64,000 nt of DNA from Mucilaginibacter segetis (GTDB lineage: Bacteria; Bacteroidota; Bacteroidia; Sphingobacteriales; Sphingobacteriaceae). Location of the stretch: positions 248,001 to 312,000 of the forward strand of contig NZ_JAEHFW010000001.1 of NCBI RefSeq assembly GCF_016522075.1, written 5' to 3'. Both the position numbers and the translations under genes were made by a program. Position 1 is the first letter of the stretch, and each line of letters opens with the position of its first letter. The notes under the pieces were generated by a model, which was given only the letters and a program-made list of their open reading frames with translations, ran no database searches and had not been told where the DNA came from. Below, piece after piece: positions 22,877 to 31,755 of this stretch.

Positions 22877-24583
22877 TTAATTTTCACTCAGGTTTATTCC
22901 TTTAATGTTTAATTGCACCGTACGTGTTTCGCGCCAAATATTTTCTTCAATAGTATAACAGATATCAAACGGCACGCCGCTTTTAAGGTAAGGCAAATAT
23001 TCGGCCTGGTTAAACGCGATACAGCTAAATGCCGCCGATCCGGGCTGCATCACACTCATTTTTAGATGACTGCTGCCCACCAGTGCTGCGCTACCACTAA
23101 CATACACATTTTTTGTAAGGAAAACGGGGGCCATGTTCTCCGGCCCGAAGGGCGCAAACTGTCGTAATATTCTGAAAAACTTCGATTCAATATCTTTTAG
23201 TTCAACTTCGGTATCAATAAGTATTTGCTGTATCAATTGCTCCTCGGTAATGCTGGTGCTTACTACCTCCTCAAACCGTTGTGTAAAAGCGTCTACATTT
23301 TCGGGAGCCATAGTTAAACCCGCAGCGTATTTATGCCCGCCGAATTGCAACAGCAGATCGCTGCAGCCACACAAAGCCTCGTACAGGTCGTAACCCAGAA
23401 CGGAGCGTGCCGAACCTGCCACATGCCCGTTAGACCGGGTTAGTACTACTGTTGGCCGGTAATATTTTTCGGTAAGCCGCGACGCCACTATACCAATAAC
23501 TCCCTTGTGCCAGTTTTGATTAAATACCACGGTCGACTTGCGGTTAATGAGCGCTTCGTCGCGTTCAATCATTCCCAGGGCCTCTTCGGTGATTTGCTGA
23601 TCATGACCCTTCCGCTCAGTATTCTGCAGGTTAATCAGATCGCCCTTGGCCCTTGCATCATCTTCATGACAGGCTATCAACAACTCTACGGCATTTTTTG
23701 CATCATGTATCCGGCCGGCAGCATTAATACGCGGGCCGAGCAAAAATACCACATCAGATATGGTATATTCCCCTTTACGACCGGCAACCTCCATCAGCAT
23801 TTTTATGCCGATGCAAGGGTCTGTATTTATTTTTTGCAGACCCAGATGTGCTATAACCCGGTTTTCGCCTGTGATGTGTACAATATCGCAGGCTATGCTT
23901 ACGGCTGCCAGATCAAAATAGTTGCTTACTTCCTCAAACGGAAGATTATTTTTTTCGGTATAAGCATGCACCAGTTTTAAACCAATGCCACATCCGGAAA
24001 GTTCTTTGTAAGGATAGCTACAATCGCTGCGTTTGGGGTCAAGTATAGCTACCGCAGCAGGTAATTCATCGCCCGGAAGGTGGTGGTCGCAGATAATAAA
24101 ATCAACACCCAGGGTATTGGCATAAGCTATTTTATCAACCGATTTTATGCCGCAATCTAAAGCGATGATAAGCGAAAAACCATTGGCCGCGGCATAATCG
24201 ATACCGGTTGTGGAGATACCGTACCCTTCTTTGTAACGATCGGGTATGTAATACTCCATATTGGCGTGATGTTTCTTAAAAAAACTGTACACCAGGGCTA
24301 CCGCGGTAGTGCCATCTACATCGTAATCGCCGTAAATAAGTATCTTTTCGTTTCTGGCGATGGCTTCTTCAATTCGAAGAACGGCCTTCTCCATGTCCTG
24401 CATTAAAAAGGGATCGTGCAGATGAAGTGCCCGCGGGCGGAAAAAGTACCTTGCATCATCAAAACAGGTAATGCCCCGCTGAACGAGCATTTTTGATAAA
24501 ACCGGATCAATGTTAAGCTCTGCAGATAATTGTTGTATCAGAACACCATCTGCCGCATCTTTTAACACCCACCGTTTGCTCAT
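22877..24583 (-). CDS. recJ: single-stranded-DNA-specific exonuclease RecJ
   Basis: A 568-residue 5'-3' ssDNA exonuclease of the DHH family. Motif I YGDYDVDG (84-91), the ALDCG segment (141-145), the DHH triad at 166-168, and the DHHA1 region with QFGGHKYAAG in the C-terminal half. It works in recombination and mismatch repair. The length is usual. It lies downstream of the DUF4835 gene and upstream of lptB. Confidence 0.94.
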   Translation of the reverse strand: MSKRWVLKDAADGVLIQQLSAELNIDPVLSKMLVQRGITCFDDARYFFRPRALHLHDPFLMQDMEKAVLRIEEAIARNEKILIYGDYDVDGTTAVALVYSFFKKHHANMEYYIPDRYKEGYGISTTGIDYAAANGFSLIIALDCGIKSVDKIAYANTLGVDFIICDHHLPGDELPAAVAILDPKRSDCSYPYKELSGCGIGLKLVHAYTEKNNLPFEEVSNYFDLAAVSIACDIVHITGENRVIAHLGLQKINTDPCIGIKMLMEVAGRKGEYTISDVVFLLGPRINAAGRIHDAKNAVELLIACHEDDARAKGDLINLQNTERKGHDQQITEEALGMIERDEALINRKSTVVFNQNWHKGVIGIVASRLTEKYYRPTVVLTRSNGHVAGSARSVLGYDLYEALCGCSDLLLQFGGHKYAAGLTMAPENVDAFTQRFEEVVSTSITEEQLIQQILIDTEVELKDIESKFFRILRQFAPFGPENMAPVFLTKNVYVSGSAALVGSSHLKMSVMQPGSAAFSCIAFNQAEYLPYLKSGVPFDICYTIEENIWRETRTVQLNIKGINLSEN

Positions 24584-24659
24584 TAGTATAATTGGTTAAA
24601 ACAGTAAAGATAATAATTTAAGGTAAGCTGAGGGAGTACTTTACTCCGATTCCCGTTAA

Positions 24660-25556
24660 TTAATTCCCCTTAAGCAGCTGGTATTTATTCCCGTTTGATG
24701 GGTCGGCCTGTAGTAATATATTCATGGCCTGCAGTTTATCACGTGAACTTGCTCCGCTGAAAATAGATACCAGTTCATCATCCTTAGCGGTAAAAAAAGC
24801 CAGCGGGAAATAGGAACCCAGTCGTTTTCTGTCCACCTGTGCCAGGGTTGGTAATAAATCGGCAATAACCTTGCGCCCTTTAACGGCGTTTTCAGCCATA
24901 ATATCTAAACCGTTGCGGTGATAGTCGTAAATAAAACCGCGTAAATTCAGATAGAGTTTATTGTTCAGGTTCTCCGACAGCCAGTACCTGTTAAGGTTGC
25001 TGTCAAAAGCTTTCCAGCCTTTAAATGATGAGGTTTGTGCGTTGATGGCCACACTTTGCGCATTCAGAAAATACTGCGAACCGCCGTATCGTGAAAACGA
25101 ATCGTAATCCATACCCACAATAATATAGGCATAAAAAGCCATAATGGAACTGAGATTTCCCTGAAAATTCTGATCGCTGAAATCAATGGTTTGCCCTTCG
25201 TTGTAGGTGAAATCAACGTCCTTATCGTTTATATTAAGCAGGGTGGTAGTATAGGTGGAATTGTAAACCGGCCTTGATGATTGTACCTGTAATTCACCGC
25301 TAAAGTTGCTGCTGCCATCCCAGTTGGTGATGTTTAATACAAAATTACAGTCAATTCTCTCCTGGGGTAAAATAGCATCCGAGCTCCATTTACGGCCATT
25401 CAAAAAATCTTTCATGGCGGTTTCCAACGTCTGGAAAATGCGTCGGTTGGTAACCTGTACCTTTGGCGCTACCACTTTTACCCGTGCATTCAAATCCTGC
25501 GCGTTTGCGGTGCAACAGCTCAGTATTAAAAGTGCAAGGGTTAAATATCGTTTCAT
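24660..25556 (-). CDS. DUF4835 family exported protein
   Basis: A 298-residue exported protein with a Sec signal peptide (residues 1-19, cleavage after TANA) and a mature part beginning QDLNARVKVVAPKVQVTNR. The family, DUF4835, is found in Bacteroidota next to coaBC and rpoZ, as here. Some annotations link it by name to type IX secretion (PorD); I cannot confirm that from sequence. The start overlaps the coaBC stop by 4 nt. Probably periplasmic or outer-membrane-associated. Confidence 0.82.
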   Translation of the reverse strand: MKRYLTLALLILSCCTANAQDLNARVKVVAPKVQVTNRRIFQTLETAMKDFLNGRKWSSDAILPQERIDCNFVLNITNWDGSSNFSGELQVQSSRPVYNSTYTTTLLNINDKDVDFTYNEGQTIDFSDQNFQGNLSSIMAFYAYIIVGMDYDSFSRYGGSQYFLNAQSVAINAQTSSFKGWKAFDSNLNRYWLSENLNNKLYLNLRGFIYDYHRNGLDIMAENAVKGRKVIADLLPTLAQVDRKRLGSYFPLAFFTAKDDELVSIFSGASSRDKLQAMNILLQADPSNGNKYQLLKGN

Positions 25557-26755
25557 TTATTTATTAGTTCGGTAACTTTAAGGCAAATATCGCTGGCTAC
25601 TTCGGTTTTACTTTTAAGCGTAAAAGCCGTTTTTTTCAGGTCGCGGTCAATAATGGTAACCTTATTGGTATCAGTTTTAAAACCGGCACCGCTATCATTC
25701 AGCGAATTTAAAACAATAAGGTCAAGATTTTTATTCTTTAGCTTTTCTATAGCGTGGGCTTCCTCATTATTAGTTTCCAACGCAAATCCAACTAATATTT
25801 GTCCGTTGGTTTTTTGTTCACCAAGAGTTTTTAATATATCGGTGGTTTTCTTCAGTTCAATATTTATATCGCCCTGCTGTTTTTTTATTTTTTGCGTGGC
25901 TACGTTTGCCGGTGTGTAATCGGCTACGGCAGCGCACATTACACAGGCATCAGCAGCCTTAAAATAAAGCAGGCATTGCTGCAGCATCTGGGCCGCGCTG
26001 GTTACATCAATACGTTTTATATTTTGGTATTTACTTACTTGTGCTGTTGGCCCGGCAATAAGCGTAACGTTCGCGCCCATTGCGGCAAATTTATCGGCTA
26101 TGGCAAAACCCATTTTACCGGAGGAGTGGTTGCCGATAAACCTAACCGGGTCAATAGCCTCATAAGTAGGCCCCGCGGTAACCAGTACAGATTTATCTGC
26201 TAACGGAAGTTTTTTTTTAAGCTTCGCCAGTAAAAAGTCAATTATTTCCTGAGGTTCCGCCATGCGGCCTTCGCCATATAAGCCACTTGCAAGTTCGCCG
26301 CTGCCCGGTGGGATAAGTATGTTACCAAAGCTTTGCAGTTTATTGATGTTTTGTTGAGTTGCGGAATGTTTCCACATATCCAGATCCATTGCAGGGGCAA
26401 AATACACCGGGCACCTGGCAGAGAGGTAAACCGCCATCAGCAGATTATCACATAAGCCGGTGGCCATTTTTGCGATCGTGTTGGCACTGGCAGGGGCAAT
26501 AATTAAAGCATCGGCCCATAAACCTAATTCCACATGATTATTCCATTCGCCGGTATCGGCTGTAAAATAATCAACATACACAGGTTTTTTGGAGAGGGTA
26601 GCTAATGTTAAGGGCGTAATAAAGTTAGTGGCATCAGGCGTCATTACTACCTGCACATCTGCACCGGCCTTAACTAATAACCGTATCAGGGCGGCGGCTT
26701 TATAAGCCGCTATACTTCCGCAAATACCTAAAACTATTTTTTTACCCTCGAGCAT
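25553..26755 (-). CDS. coaBC: bifunctional phosphopantothenoylcysteine decarboxylase/phosphopantothenate-cysteine ligase
   Basis: A 400-residue fused enzyme of coenzyme A synthesis. The N-terminal CoaC flavoprotein half carries GICGSIAAYK, the PASANT motif and FAPAMDLDMW; the C-terminal CoaB half starts VLVTAGPTYEAIDPVRFIGN with HSSGKMG and has the KIKK segment for nucleotide binding. Order and length are normal. It follows rpoZ after a long inverted repeat and overlaps the DUF4835 gene. Confidence 0.95.
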   Translation of the reverse strand: MLEGKKIVLGICGSIAAYKAAALIRLLVKAGADVQVVMTPDATNFITPLTLATLSKKPVYVDYFTADTGEWNNHVELGLWADALIIAPASANTIAKMATGLCDNLLMAVYLSARCPVYFAPAMDLDMWKHSATQQNINKLQSFGNILIPPGSGELASGLYGEGRMAEPQEIIDFLLAKLKKKLPLADKSVLVTAGPTYEAIDPVRFIGNHSSGKMGFAIADKFAAMGANVTLIAGPTAQVSKYQNIKRIDVTSAAQMLQQCLLYFKAADACVMCAAVADYTPANVATQKIKKQQGDINIELKKTTDILKTLGEQKTNGQILVGFALETNNEEAHAIEKLKNKNLDLIVLNSLNDSGAGFKTDTNKVTIIDRDLKKTAFTLKSKTEVASDICLKVTELINK

Positions 26756-26775
26756 GGTATTAAAGTATAAAATAA

Positions 26776-26828
26776 AAAGTCAAAATTCAAAAAAACAGGG
26801 ATACCCAAACCTTTTGAATTTTGACTTT
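26776..26828. repeat. 17-bp perfect inverted repeat between rpoZ and coaBC
   Basis: AAAGTCAAAATTCAAAA (26776-26792) is exactly complementary to the sequence at 26812-26828, with a 19-nt spacer. On the minus strand it lies between the rpoZ stop (26851) and the coaBC start (26755). It could reduce read-through or mark an intercistronic processing site. The arms are AT-rich, and similar TTTTTGAATTTTAACTTT sequence occurs upstream of the DUF2442 gene near 14102. Confidence 0.75.
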
Positions 26829-26850
26829 AAACGCCGTGCAACAAAAAAGC

Positions 26851-27189
26851 TTATGCTTCTTTTGTTGGATTACGGTAGTAAATTTTATCTTCTAAAAATT
26901 CCTGAACCGCCACTAATGTAGGTTTAGGCATTCTTTCGTAGTGTTTAGAAATTTCGATCTGCTCACGATTCTCAAAGATCTCTTCCAGGTTATCATTAGC
27001 TGAAGCAAATTCAGAAAGTTTTTGATGCAATTCCTCCTTTACGTTATTTGATATCTGGTTAGCTCTTTTTGACATAATTACCAACGACTCATAAATGTTG
27101 TCGGTTTTTTTGTCCAAATCGCGCAAATCGCGTGTTATTGTGCTGTTTGCCGGAGCTGCAGCAGGCTTATTTGTGTTGTTTGCGTTCAT
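26851..27189 (-). CDS. rpoZ: DNA-directed RNA polymerase subunit omega (Bacteroidota type)
   Basis: A 112-residue omega subunit. A low-complexity Asn/Ala/Pro N terminus (1-18) is followed by ITRDLRDLDKKTDNIYE and the SLVIMSKRANQIS helix, the Rpb6/omega contact segment. Bacteroidota omega proteins are divergent from the proteobacterial form and are typically found, as here, between bamD and coaBC. It starts 20 nt after the bamD stop. Confidence 0.85.
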   Translation of the reverse strand: MNANNTNKPAAAPANSTITRDLRDLDKKTDNIYESLVIMSKRANQISNNVKEELHQKLSEFASANDNLEEIFENREQIEISKHYERMPKPTLVAVQEFLEDKIYYRNPTKEA

Positions 27190-27208
27190 ATCTTTATTTA
27201 ATATACTA

Positions 27209-28138
27209 TTAATTTGGTATTTTTTGATTGTTATTGTTTTTTTCAGACGGGGGCTGTGTATGTACAGTATCCTGCGCTGCCAGTTTTTGTGCCAGTTTTG
27301 AATCCTGCAAAGCTTGTGCTAACAGCTTTTTAGTTTTTTCAATTCCATCCAAACTATCTTTTTTATAATCTTCCGCATCTTTTATATGCTTGCTTTGCGG
27401 ATACTTTTCAATAAACTGATCAGCATAACTGATAGTTTGCTCATACCTTTCTTCCTGTTTATCTGCACGGCTTTGATGCGCGTAATCATACTGAGCCTCG
27501 ATAGTTAGATATTCCAGTTCTTCGGCATACTTGGTGTCCGGATAATCACGTAAAGTATTGCCAAATGAAATTACCGCTGCCTGGTAATCGCCGATGGTAA
27601 GGTATAACTTTGAATTTTCAAATGCTTTCTTTTCCAGCTTATCCCGCAGATCCTGTATCAGTTTGCTGGCTTCTGTTACACGGTCGCTTTTGGGGTACAG
27701 GTTAATAAATAATTGTAAGGATTCGATCGCCTTGAGGGTATTTTCCTGATCAAGAGAATATATTGGCGAATCCAGATAATAACAATAGGCAGCTATAAAG
27801 CGGCATTCTTCGGCCCGGGGGCTCGACGGATAAGTATCAGCAAAGGTTTTAAAATGATACCTTGCCGAAGTATAATCCTTTAGTTTGTAATTTGTATAAG
27901 CGTAATAATAATAAAGGTCTTCGTACCCTGCCCGTCCCCGGTACACGGTAACTAAATTTTCAAATAAACCTAAGGCTTTATTGTAATCCTTTTTGTTATA
28001 ATATTTTATAGCTTCCTGGTATTTTTTAGCGTTATCGTTACTTGCTCTTAATTTTTCGTACTTGCTTTTACAACTGCCAAGCGCAATAACTAATAGTAGC
28101 ATTACGCCTGTAAAAATAGATCGTTGTTTTTTAAACAT
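27209..28138 (-). CDS. bamD: outer membrane protein assembly factor BamD
   Basis: A 309-residue lipoprotein with a signal peptide ending GSC (Cys23) and several TPR-like helical repeats, for example YNKKDYNKALGLFENL and LKDYTSARYHFKTF. BamD binds BamA and helps insert beta-barrel proteins into the outer membrane. It leads the rpoZ-coaBC operon and has a good promoter ending 4 nt before its ATG. The C-terminal 50 residues are polar and Gln/Asn-rich. Confidence 0.9.
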   Translation of the reverse strand: MFKKQRSIFTGVMLLLVIALGSCKSKYEKLRASNDNAKKYQEAIKYYNKKDYNKALGLFENLVTVYRGRAGYEDLYYYYAYTNYKLKDYTSARYHFKTFADTYPSSPRAEECRFIAAYCYYLDSPIYSLDQENTLKAIESLQLFINLYPKSDRVTEASKLIQDLRDKLEKKAFENSKLYLTIGDYQAAVISFGNTLRDYPDTKYAEELEYLTIEAQYDYAHQSRADKQEERYEQTISYADQFIEKYPQSKHIKDAEDYKKDSLDGIEKTKKLLAQALQDSKLAQKLAAQDTVHTQPPSEKNNNNQKIPN

Positions 28139-28142
28139 TTTG

Positions 28143-28173
28143 CAAAGATAGGTGAATATTATAAATCAGTCAA
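28143..28173 (-). promoter_or_regulatory. promoter for bamD operon
   Basis: On the minus strand TTG (28173-28171), 20 nt, then TATCTTTG (28150-28143), a full TAnnTTTG match. The -7 box is 4 nt from the ATG at 28138, giving a leaderless or nearly leaderless transcript. Confidence 0.68.
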
Positions 28174-28315
28174 TTATTTATTTCTCAGCGAATATATAAC
28201 GGCTACTGTGCTACTTATGTATAAAAAATAACTATTTAACATCTTTTAACAACACGCTGCAATAACAGGGCTATCCTTCAGCTTTTCAGATAAATTCAAT
28301 GGTTCCATAAAACAA

Positions 28316-28352
28316 GTACGATACAACAAAGACGGACTTTGTTGTATCGTAC
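28316..28352 (-). terminator. 16-bp perfect hairpin downstream of recA
   Basis: GTACGATACAACAAAG (28316-28331) pairs without mismatch with 28337-28352 around a 5-nt loop (ACGGA). It is 49 nt past the recA stop, and the minus-strand continuation is T-rich (TTGTTTTATGG). Most likely the recA terminator; such a symmetric site could also bind a dimeric protein. Confidence 0.78.
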
Positions 28353-28401
28353 AATATAGACATTTTTACTCCTTACGGAAATAAAATGAGGAAGAGATTG
28401 G

Positions 28402-29409
28402 TTACGCCTCGGCTAAGTGTTCGCCTGTAACAGTTCCTTTAATTTTACCCTCCAATTCTTCTGCCATTTCAGGATTATCAAGTATCAATTGTTTTACGGC
28501 ATCACGTCCCTGTCCTAAACGGGTTTCGCCATAGCTGAACCATGAGCCTGCTTTTTTAATGATATTGTATTCAACTCCCAGATCAATAATTTCACCTGCT
28601 TTTGATATACCTTCACCAAACATGATATCAAACTCAGCTATGCGGAATGGAGGTGCAACTTTGTTTTTAACAATTTTAACCTTTACACGATTACCAGACA
28701 CTTCATCGGTATCTTTAATTTGTGATATGCGGCGCACATCTAAACGTACTGATGCATAAAACTTAAGCGCGTTACCACCTGTAGTGGTTTCAGGGTTGCC
28801 AAACATAACACCTATTTTATCGCGCAATTGATTAATAAATATACAGCAGCATCCGGTTTTGCTGATGGTTCCGGTTAGCTTACGTAAAGCCTGCGACATG
28901 AGGCGGGCTTGTAAACCCATTTTAGAGTCGCCCATTTCGCCTTCAATTTCAGCCTTTGGTACTAAAGCAGCAACGGAGTCAATAACCAGGATATCAATTG
29001 CACCTGAACGGATCAGGTTATCAGCAATTTCAAGTGCCTGTTCTCCATTATCCGGTTGCGATATCAGCAGGTTCTCTACATCAACTCCCAGTTTTTTAGC
29101 ATAAAATCTGTCGAAAGCGTGCTCTGCATCAATAAATGCAGCAATACCACCTTTTTTCTGACATTCGGCAATGGCATGTATAGCCAGGGTTGTTTTACCT
29201 GAAGATTCGGGTCCGTATATTTCAACTACACGGCCCTTTGGTAAACCACCAATACCTAACGCAATATCTAAGCCCAACGAACCGGTTGATATTGACTCTG
29301 TGGCTTCCACCACATTGTCGCCCAGTTTCATGATGGTACCTTTTCCGTATGATTTTTCCAGCTTGTCCAATGTAAGCTGTAATGCCTTTAGTTTTTCTGT
29401 ATTGCTCAT
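28402..29409 (-). CDS. recA: recombinase RecA
   Basis: A 335-residue RecA. Walker A GPESSGKT at 66-73, Walker [10 protein letters not shown], the L1 region [10 protein letters not shown], and [22 protein letters not shown] covering L2. The C terminus is short, without the long acidic tail of E. coli RecA. Own promoter (-7 box at 29427-29434) and a strong terminator make it a single-gene unit. I saw no recognisable SOS box. Confidence 0.97.
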   Translation of the reverse strand: MSNTEKLKALQLTLDKLEKSYGKGTIMKLGDNVVEATESISTGSLGLDIALGIGGLPKGRVVEIYGPESSGKTTLAIHAIAECQKKGGIAAFIDAEHAFDRFYAKKLGVDVENLLISQPDNGEQALEIADNLIRSGAIDILVIDSVAALVPKAEIEGEMGDSKMGLQARLMSQALRKLTGTISKTGCCCIFINQLRDKIGVMFGNPETTTGGNALKFYASVRLDVRRISQIKDTDEVSGNRVKVKIVKNKVAPPFRIAEFDIMFGEGISKAGEIIDLGVEYNIIKKAGSWFSYGETRLGQGRDAVKQLILDNPEMAEELEGKIKGTVTGEHLAEA

Positions 29410-29426
29410 CTTAATGTTTTGTGGAA

Positions 29427-29434
29427 CAAATATA
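29427..29434 (-). promoter_or_regulatory. -7 promoter box for recA
   Basis: Minus strand TATATTTG, exact TAnnTTTG, 17 nt from the recA ATG. No clear -33 element at the usual spacing. Confidence 0.5.
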
Positions 29435-29526
29435 AATAATGTTTTATTTAATTGCTAATAATTTTAGTATTTTATTTATTTGATAGTTGGCCTTATTTGT
29501 AAACTTACCTATCTGGTAAGCAGTAA

Positions 29527-30288
29527 TCAAATATCTTTATCAACACTTCTTCTGGCCAGTTCTTTACTAATGGTATTTAGCATTTTTTTCTTTTTGGCAT
29601 CTTTTGTCTTACGGATCTTTAAAGCTTCGGCTTTTTGCAATGCGGTCTCCGTGTTATGTTGCTGATAATATTTACAAAACCAGGTAAGAGGGCAAATTTC
29701 GCATTTCGGACTGCGTGCTACGCAAATATAGCGCCCATGCAATATCAGCCAATGGTGTGCCACGCCCAGCGTATTTTGGGGCAGGTATTCTGTTAATTGC
29801 TTTTCTACGGCAAGCGGGGTACGTGCCCTTGTGGTTAGGCCTATCCTGTTAGCCACCCTGAATACGTGGGTATCAACAGCAATGGCCGGAGCATCAAACA
29901 CTACCGAAGCTATTACATTAGCAGTTTTACGGCCCACACCGGGTAGTTTTTGCAGTTCTTCAATTTTTGATGGCACCTCTCCGTTAAAAATATCCATCAG
30001 CATTTTACCCATACCTGCAAGATGCTTTGCTTTATTGTTAGGATAACTTACACTGCGTATATAAGGGAATATTTCTTCTGCGTTGGATGCTGCCAATGAC
30101 GCCACGTCCGGAAAGCGTTCGAACAGGGCCGGGGTTACCTGGTTTATGCGCTTATCGGTGCATTGGGCTGATAGTATTACTGCCACTAATAATTGGAATG
30201 GATTATTATAATGCAGCTCCGTAACAGGGTTAGGTTGATTTTTTGAAAAGTACTCTACAAAATGACGGTAACGTTCGGCTTTAAGCAT
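29527..30288 (-). CDS. nth: endonuclease III
   Basis: A 253-residue DNA glycosylase/AP lyase of base excision repair. The helix-hairpin-helix LPGVGRKTA is at 115-123 with catalytic Lys121, and Asp139 sits in AVDTHV. The [4Fe-4S] cluster cysteines are Cys189, Cys196, Cys199 and Cys205 in the canonical C-x6-C-x2-C-x5-C spacing. The protein has about 40 extra basic residues after the cluster, longer than E. coli Nth (211 residues). Confidence 0.95.
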   Translation of the reverse strand: MLKAERYRHFVEYFSKNQPNPVTELHYNNPFQLLVAVILSAQCTDKRINQVTPALFERFPDVASLAASNAEEIFPYIRSVSYPNNKAKHLAGMGKMLMDIFNGEVPSKIEELQKLPGVGRKTANVIASVVFDAPAIAVDTHVFRVANRIGLTTRARTPLAVEKQLTEYLPQNTLGVAHHWLILHGRYICVARSPKCEICPLTWFCKYYQQHNTETALQKAEALKIRKTKDAKKKKMLNTISKELARRSVDKDI

Positions 30289-30393
30289 TACAATTCAATT
30301 CGGCAACAAGGCCGTTTTTATTTACAATAATCACCATTTGTTGGGAAACGGACAAGAATGTTGACAGAAATAAAGGGAATATTAAAATAGAAA

Positions 30394-30446
30394 GGTTCAT
30401 AAATCAAACTTCCGGACATTACATTCGGCCGTTTGATTCATGAACC
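30394..30446 (-). terminator. long hairpin terminator after the 65-residue gene
   Basis: GGTTCATAAATCAAAC (30394-30409) pairs with 30431-30446 at 15 of 16 positions across a 21-nt loop. On the minus strand it begins 18 nt after the small gene's stop and is followed by a T-rich stretch (TTTCTATTTTAATATT). Confidence 0.65.
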
Positions 30447-30463
30447 AGTTAGTTTTGCATCAG

Positions 30464-30661
30464 CTATCGCAAGCTTTTAGAATAATCAAGGATGTAATGA
30501 ATGGTTTGCAGTTTGGGTTTCTTTTTAAGAAGATCCAAATCTACACGCAGAGAATGATAAAAAATCATATCATCTGCTTCCAGATTTTCATGTACCTCAG
30601 ATTGTTTCACTCCCGCTTTGTTAGTGACTGCATTAAAAATTGATGTAAAGGTTTCACCCAT
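30464..30661 (-). CDS. small uncharacterised protein (65 residues)
   Basis: A 65-residue, soluble, charged protein starting MGETFTSIFNAVTNKAG, with a central EADDMIFYHSLRVDLD and a C-terminal helix. I do not recognise it. An open frame exists on the opposite strand over the same bases, but the minus-strand protein has more normal composition, and a hairpin terminator sits directly behind it. These two points favour it as the real gene. Nothing can be said about function. Confidence 0.5.
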   Translation of the reverse strand: MGETFTSIFNAVTNKAGVKQSEVHENLEADDMIFYHSLRVDLDLLKKKPKLQTIHYILDYSKSLR

Positions 30662-30817
30662 AAGCTATTGTTTTGTTTTAATTTATAAAATAAACGACAG
30701 ATTAATGGGAATATTTTGCCAACATGAAAATTAAATGAAATTTTTTTTCACTTATTATTTTACAGCCAAAAACAGCCTTTGTAACAGCATTAAAAAAGGA
30801 ATAACAATATAACGATC

Positions 30818-31402
30818 TTAATTTTTCAGGCTCATTTCTTTATTCTGCATCATTTTACGCAGGTTGTTAAGTGCATAACGCATACGGCCTAAGGCGGTGT
30901 TTATACTAACCTCGGTAACATCAGCTATTTCCTTAAAGCTCATATCAGCAAAATGGCGCATTATTAAAACCTCTTTTTGCTCAGACGGCAGTAGCTGTAT
31001 CAATGTTTTCAGATCTTTATGGGTTTGTTCGCGTACCAGTTTATCTTCCGCGCTTTGGTCGTAGCTTCCTAATACTTCAAAAATATCAAAGTCGTCGCCA
31101 TTGCTTACCATAGGAGCACGTTTCTCCCTTCTGAAATGGTCTATCACCAGGTTATGGCCAATTCTGGTTACCCAGGGTAAAAACTTTCCTTCCTCATTAT
31201 ATTTTCCTGCTTTTAGGGTGTTTATTACCTTAATAAAGGTATCCTGAAAAATATCCTCGGCTAAAGCTTCATCTTTAACGAGTAAATAAATAGAGGTGTA
31301 AATTTTTGATTGGTATCGCCGTATCAATTCTACAAGGCCTGCTTCGTTACCGGCTATATACTGATGGATTAGATCCTGATCACTTTTCAATTGAAAATCC
31401 AT
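30818..31402 (-). CDS. ECF RNA polymerase sigma factor
   Basis: A 194-residue sigma-70 family ECF factor. Region 2 covers about residues 25-95 (IYLLVKDEALAEDIFQDTF for core binding and -10 contacts, then a DHFRREKR segment), region 4 about 130-185 (LPSEQKEVLIMRHF, EIADVTEVSINTALGRMRYAL). No anti-sigma gene is adjacent, so it may be constitutive or regulated elsewhere. It is preceded by a near-ideal primary-sigma promoter 97 nt upstream and is divergent from uvrA. Confidence 0.92.
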   Translation of the reverse strand: MDFQLKSDQDLIHQYIAGNEAGLVELIRRYQSKIYTSIYLLVKDEALAEDIFQDTFIKVINTLKAGKYNEEGKFLPWVTRIGHNLVIDHFRREKRAPMVSNGDDFDIFEVLGSYDQSAEDKLVREQTHKDLKTLIQLLPSEQKEVLIMRHFADMSFKEIADVTEVSINTALGRMRYALNNLRKMMQNKEMSLKN

Positions 31403-31755
31403 AGAAAGTTCCTACTTAAACTAAATTAATATTTTTTACGTTATAAAGTAGAGTTGTATTCTATAGCTTTTTCTTTTAGGGTTTAAGAATTATTACTTCC
31501 AAATATAATGAACTTGAAAATAAAAACAAATATTTTTTAAGGAGTGGTGTGTCATGGAATCATCATAATTCCTGTAAAGCAAGTTTAAGCATACTATTTT
31601 AACATTTAGCTATCTTCCTGTCACATTTCGCAATCTCATTTGCATAAAGCTAAATATTTTAGGATTTTTGCGTTTCTAAAAAACTCCGTAGCTTATAGAC
31701 TGTTGAATGCTTTAAAAGGTTTAATAGCGGAGCATATCTTTATTAAAAACATTTC
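31403..31755. other. 353-nt divergent intergenic region, sigma factor to uvrA
   Basis: Non-coding AT-rich sequence between two divergent genes. It contains the sigma factor promoter at 31500-31530 (minus) and a weak TATCTTTA at 31735-31742 (plus) 13 nt before uvrA. I saw no other open frame or repeat in it. Confidence 0.7.
31500..31530 (-). promoter_or_regulatory. near-ideal promoter for the ECF sigma gene
   Basis: Minus strand TTTG (31530-31527), 19 nt, TATATTTG (31507-31500): both boxes and spacing match the Bacteroidota primary sigma consensus. The 5' leader would be about 90 nt. Confidence 0.78.

Noticed and set aside
30440..30643. 67-codon plus-strand frame over the small minus-strand gene
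   Set aside because: It starts inside the hairpin arm and has a poor, Ile/Phe/Gln-heavy composition; the minus-strand gene has a terminator in the right place.
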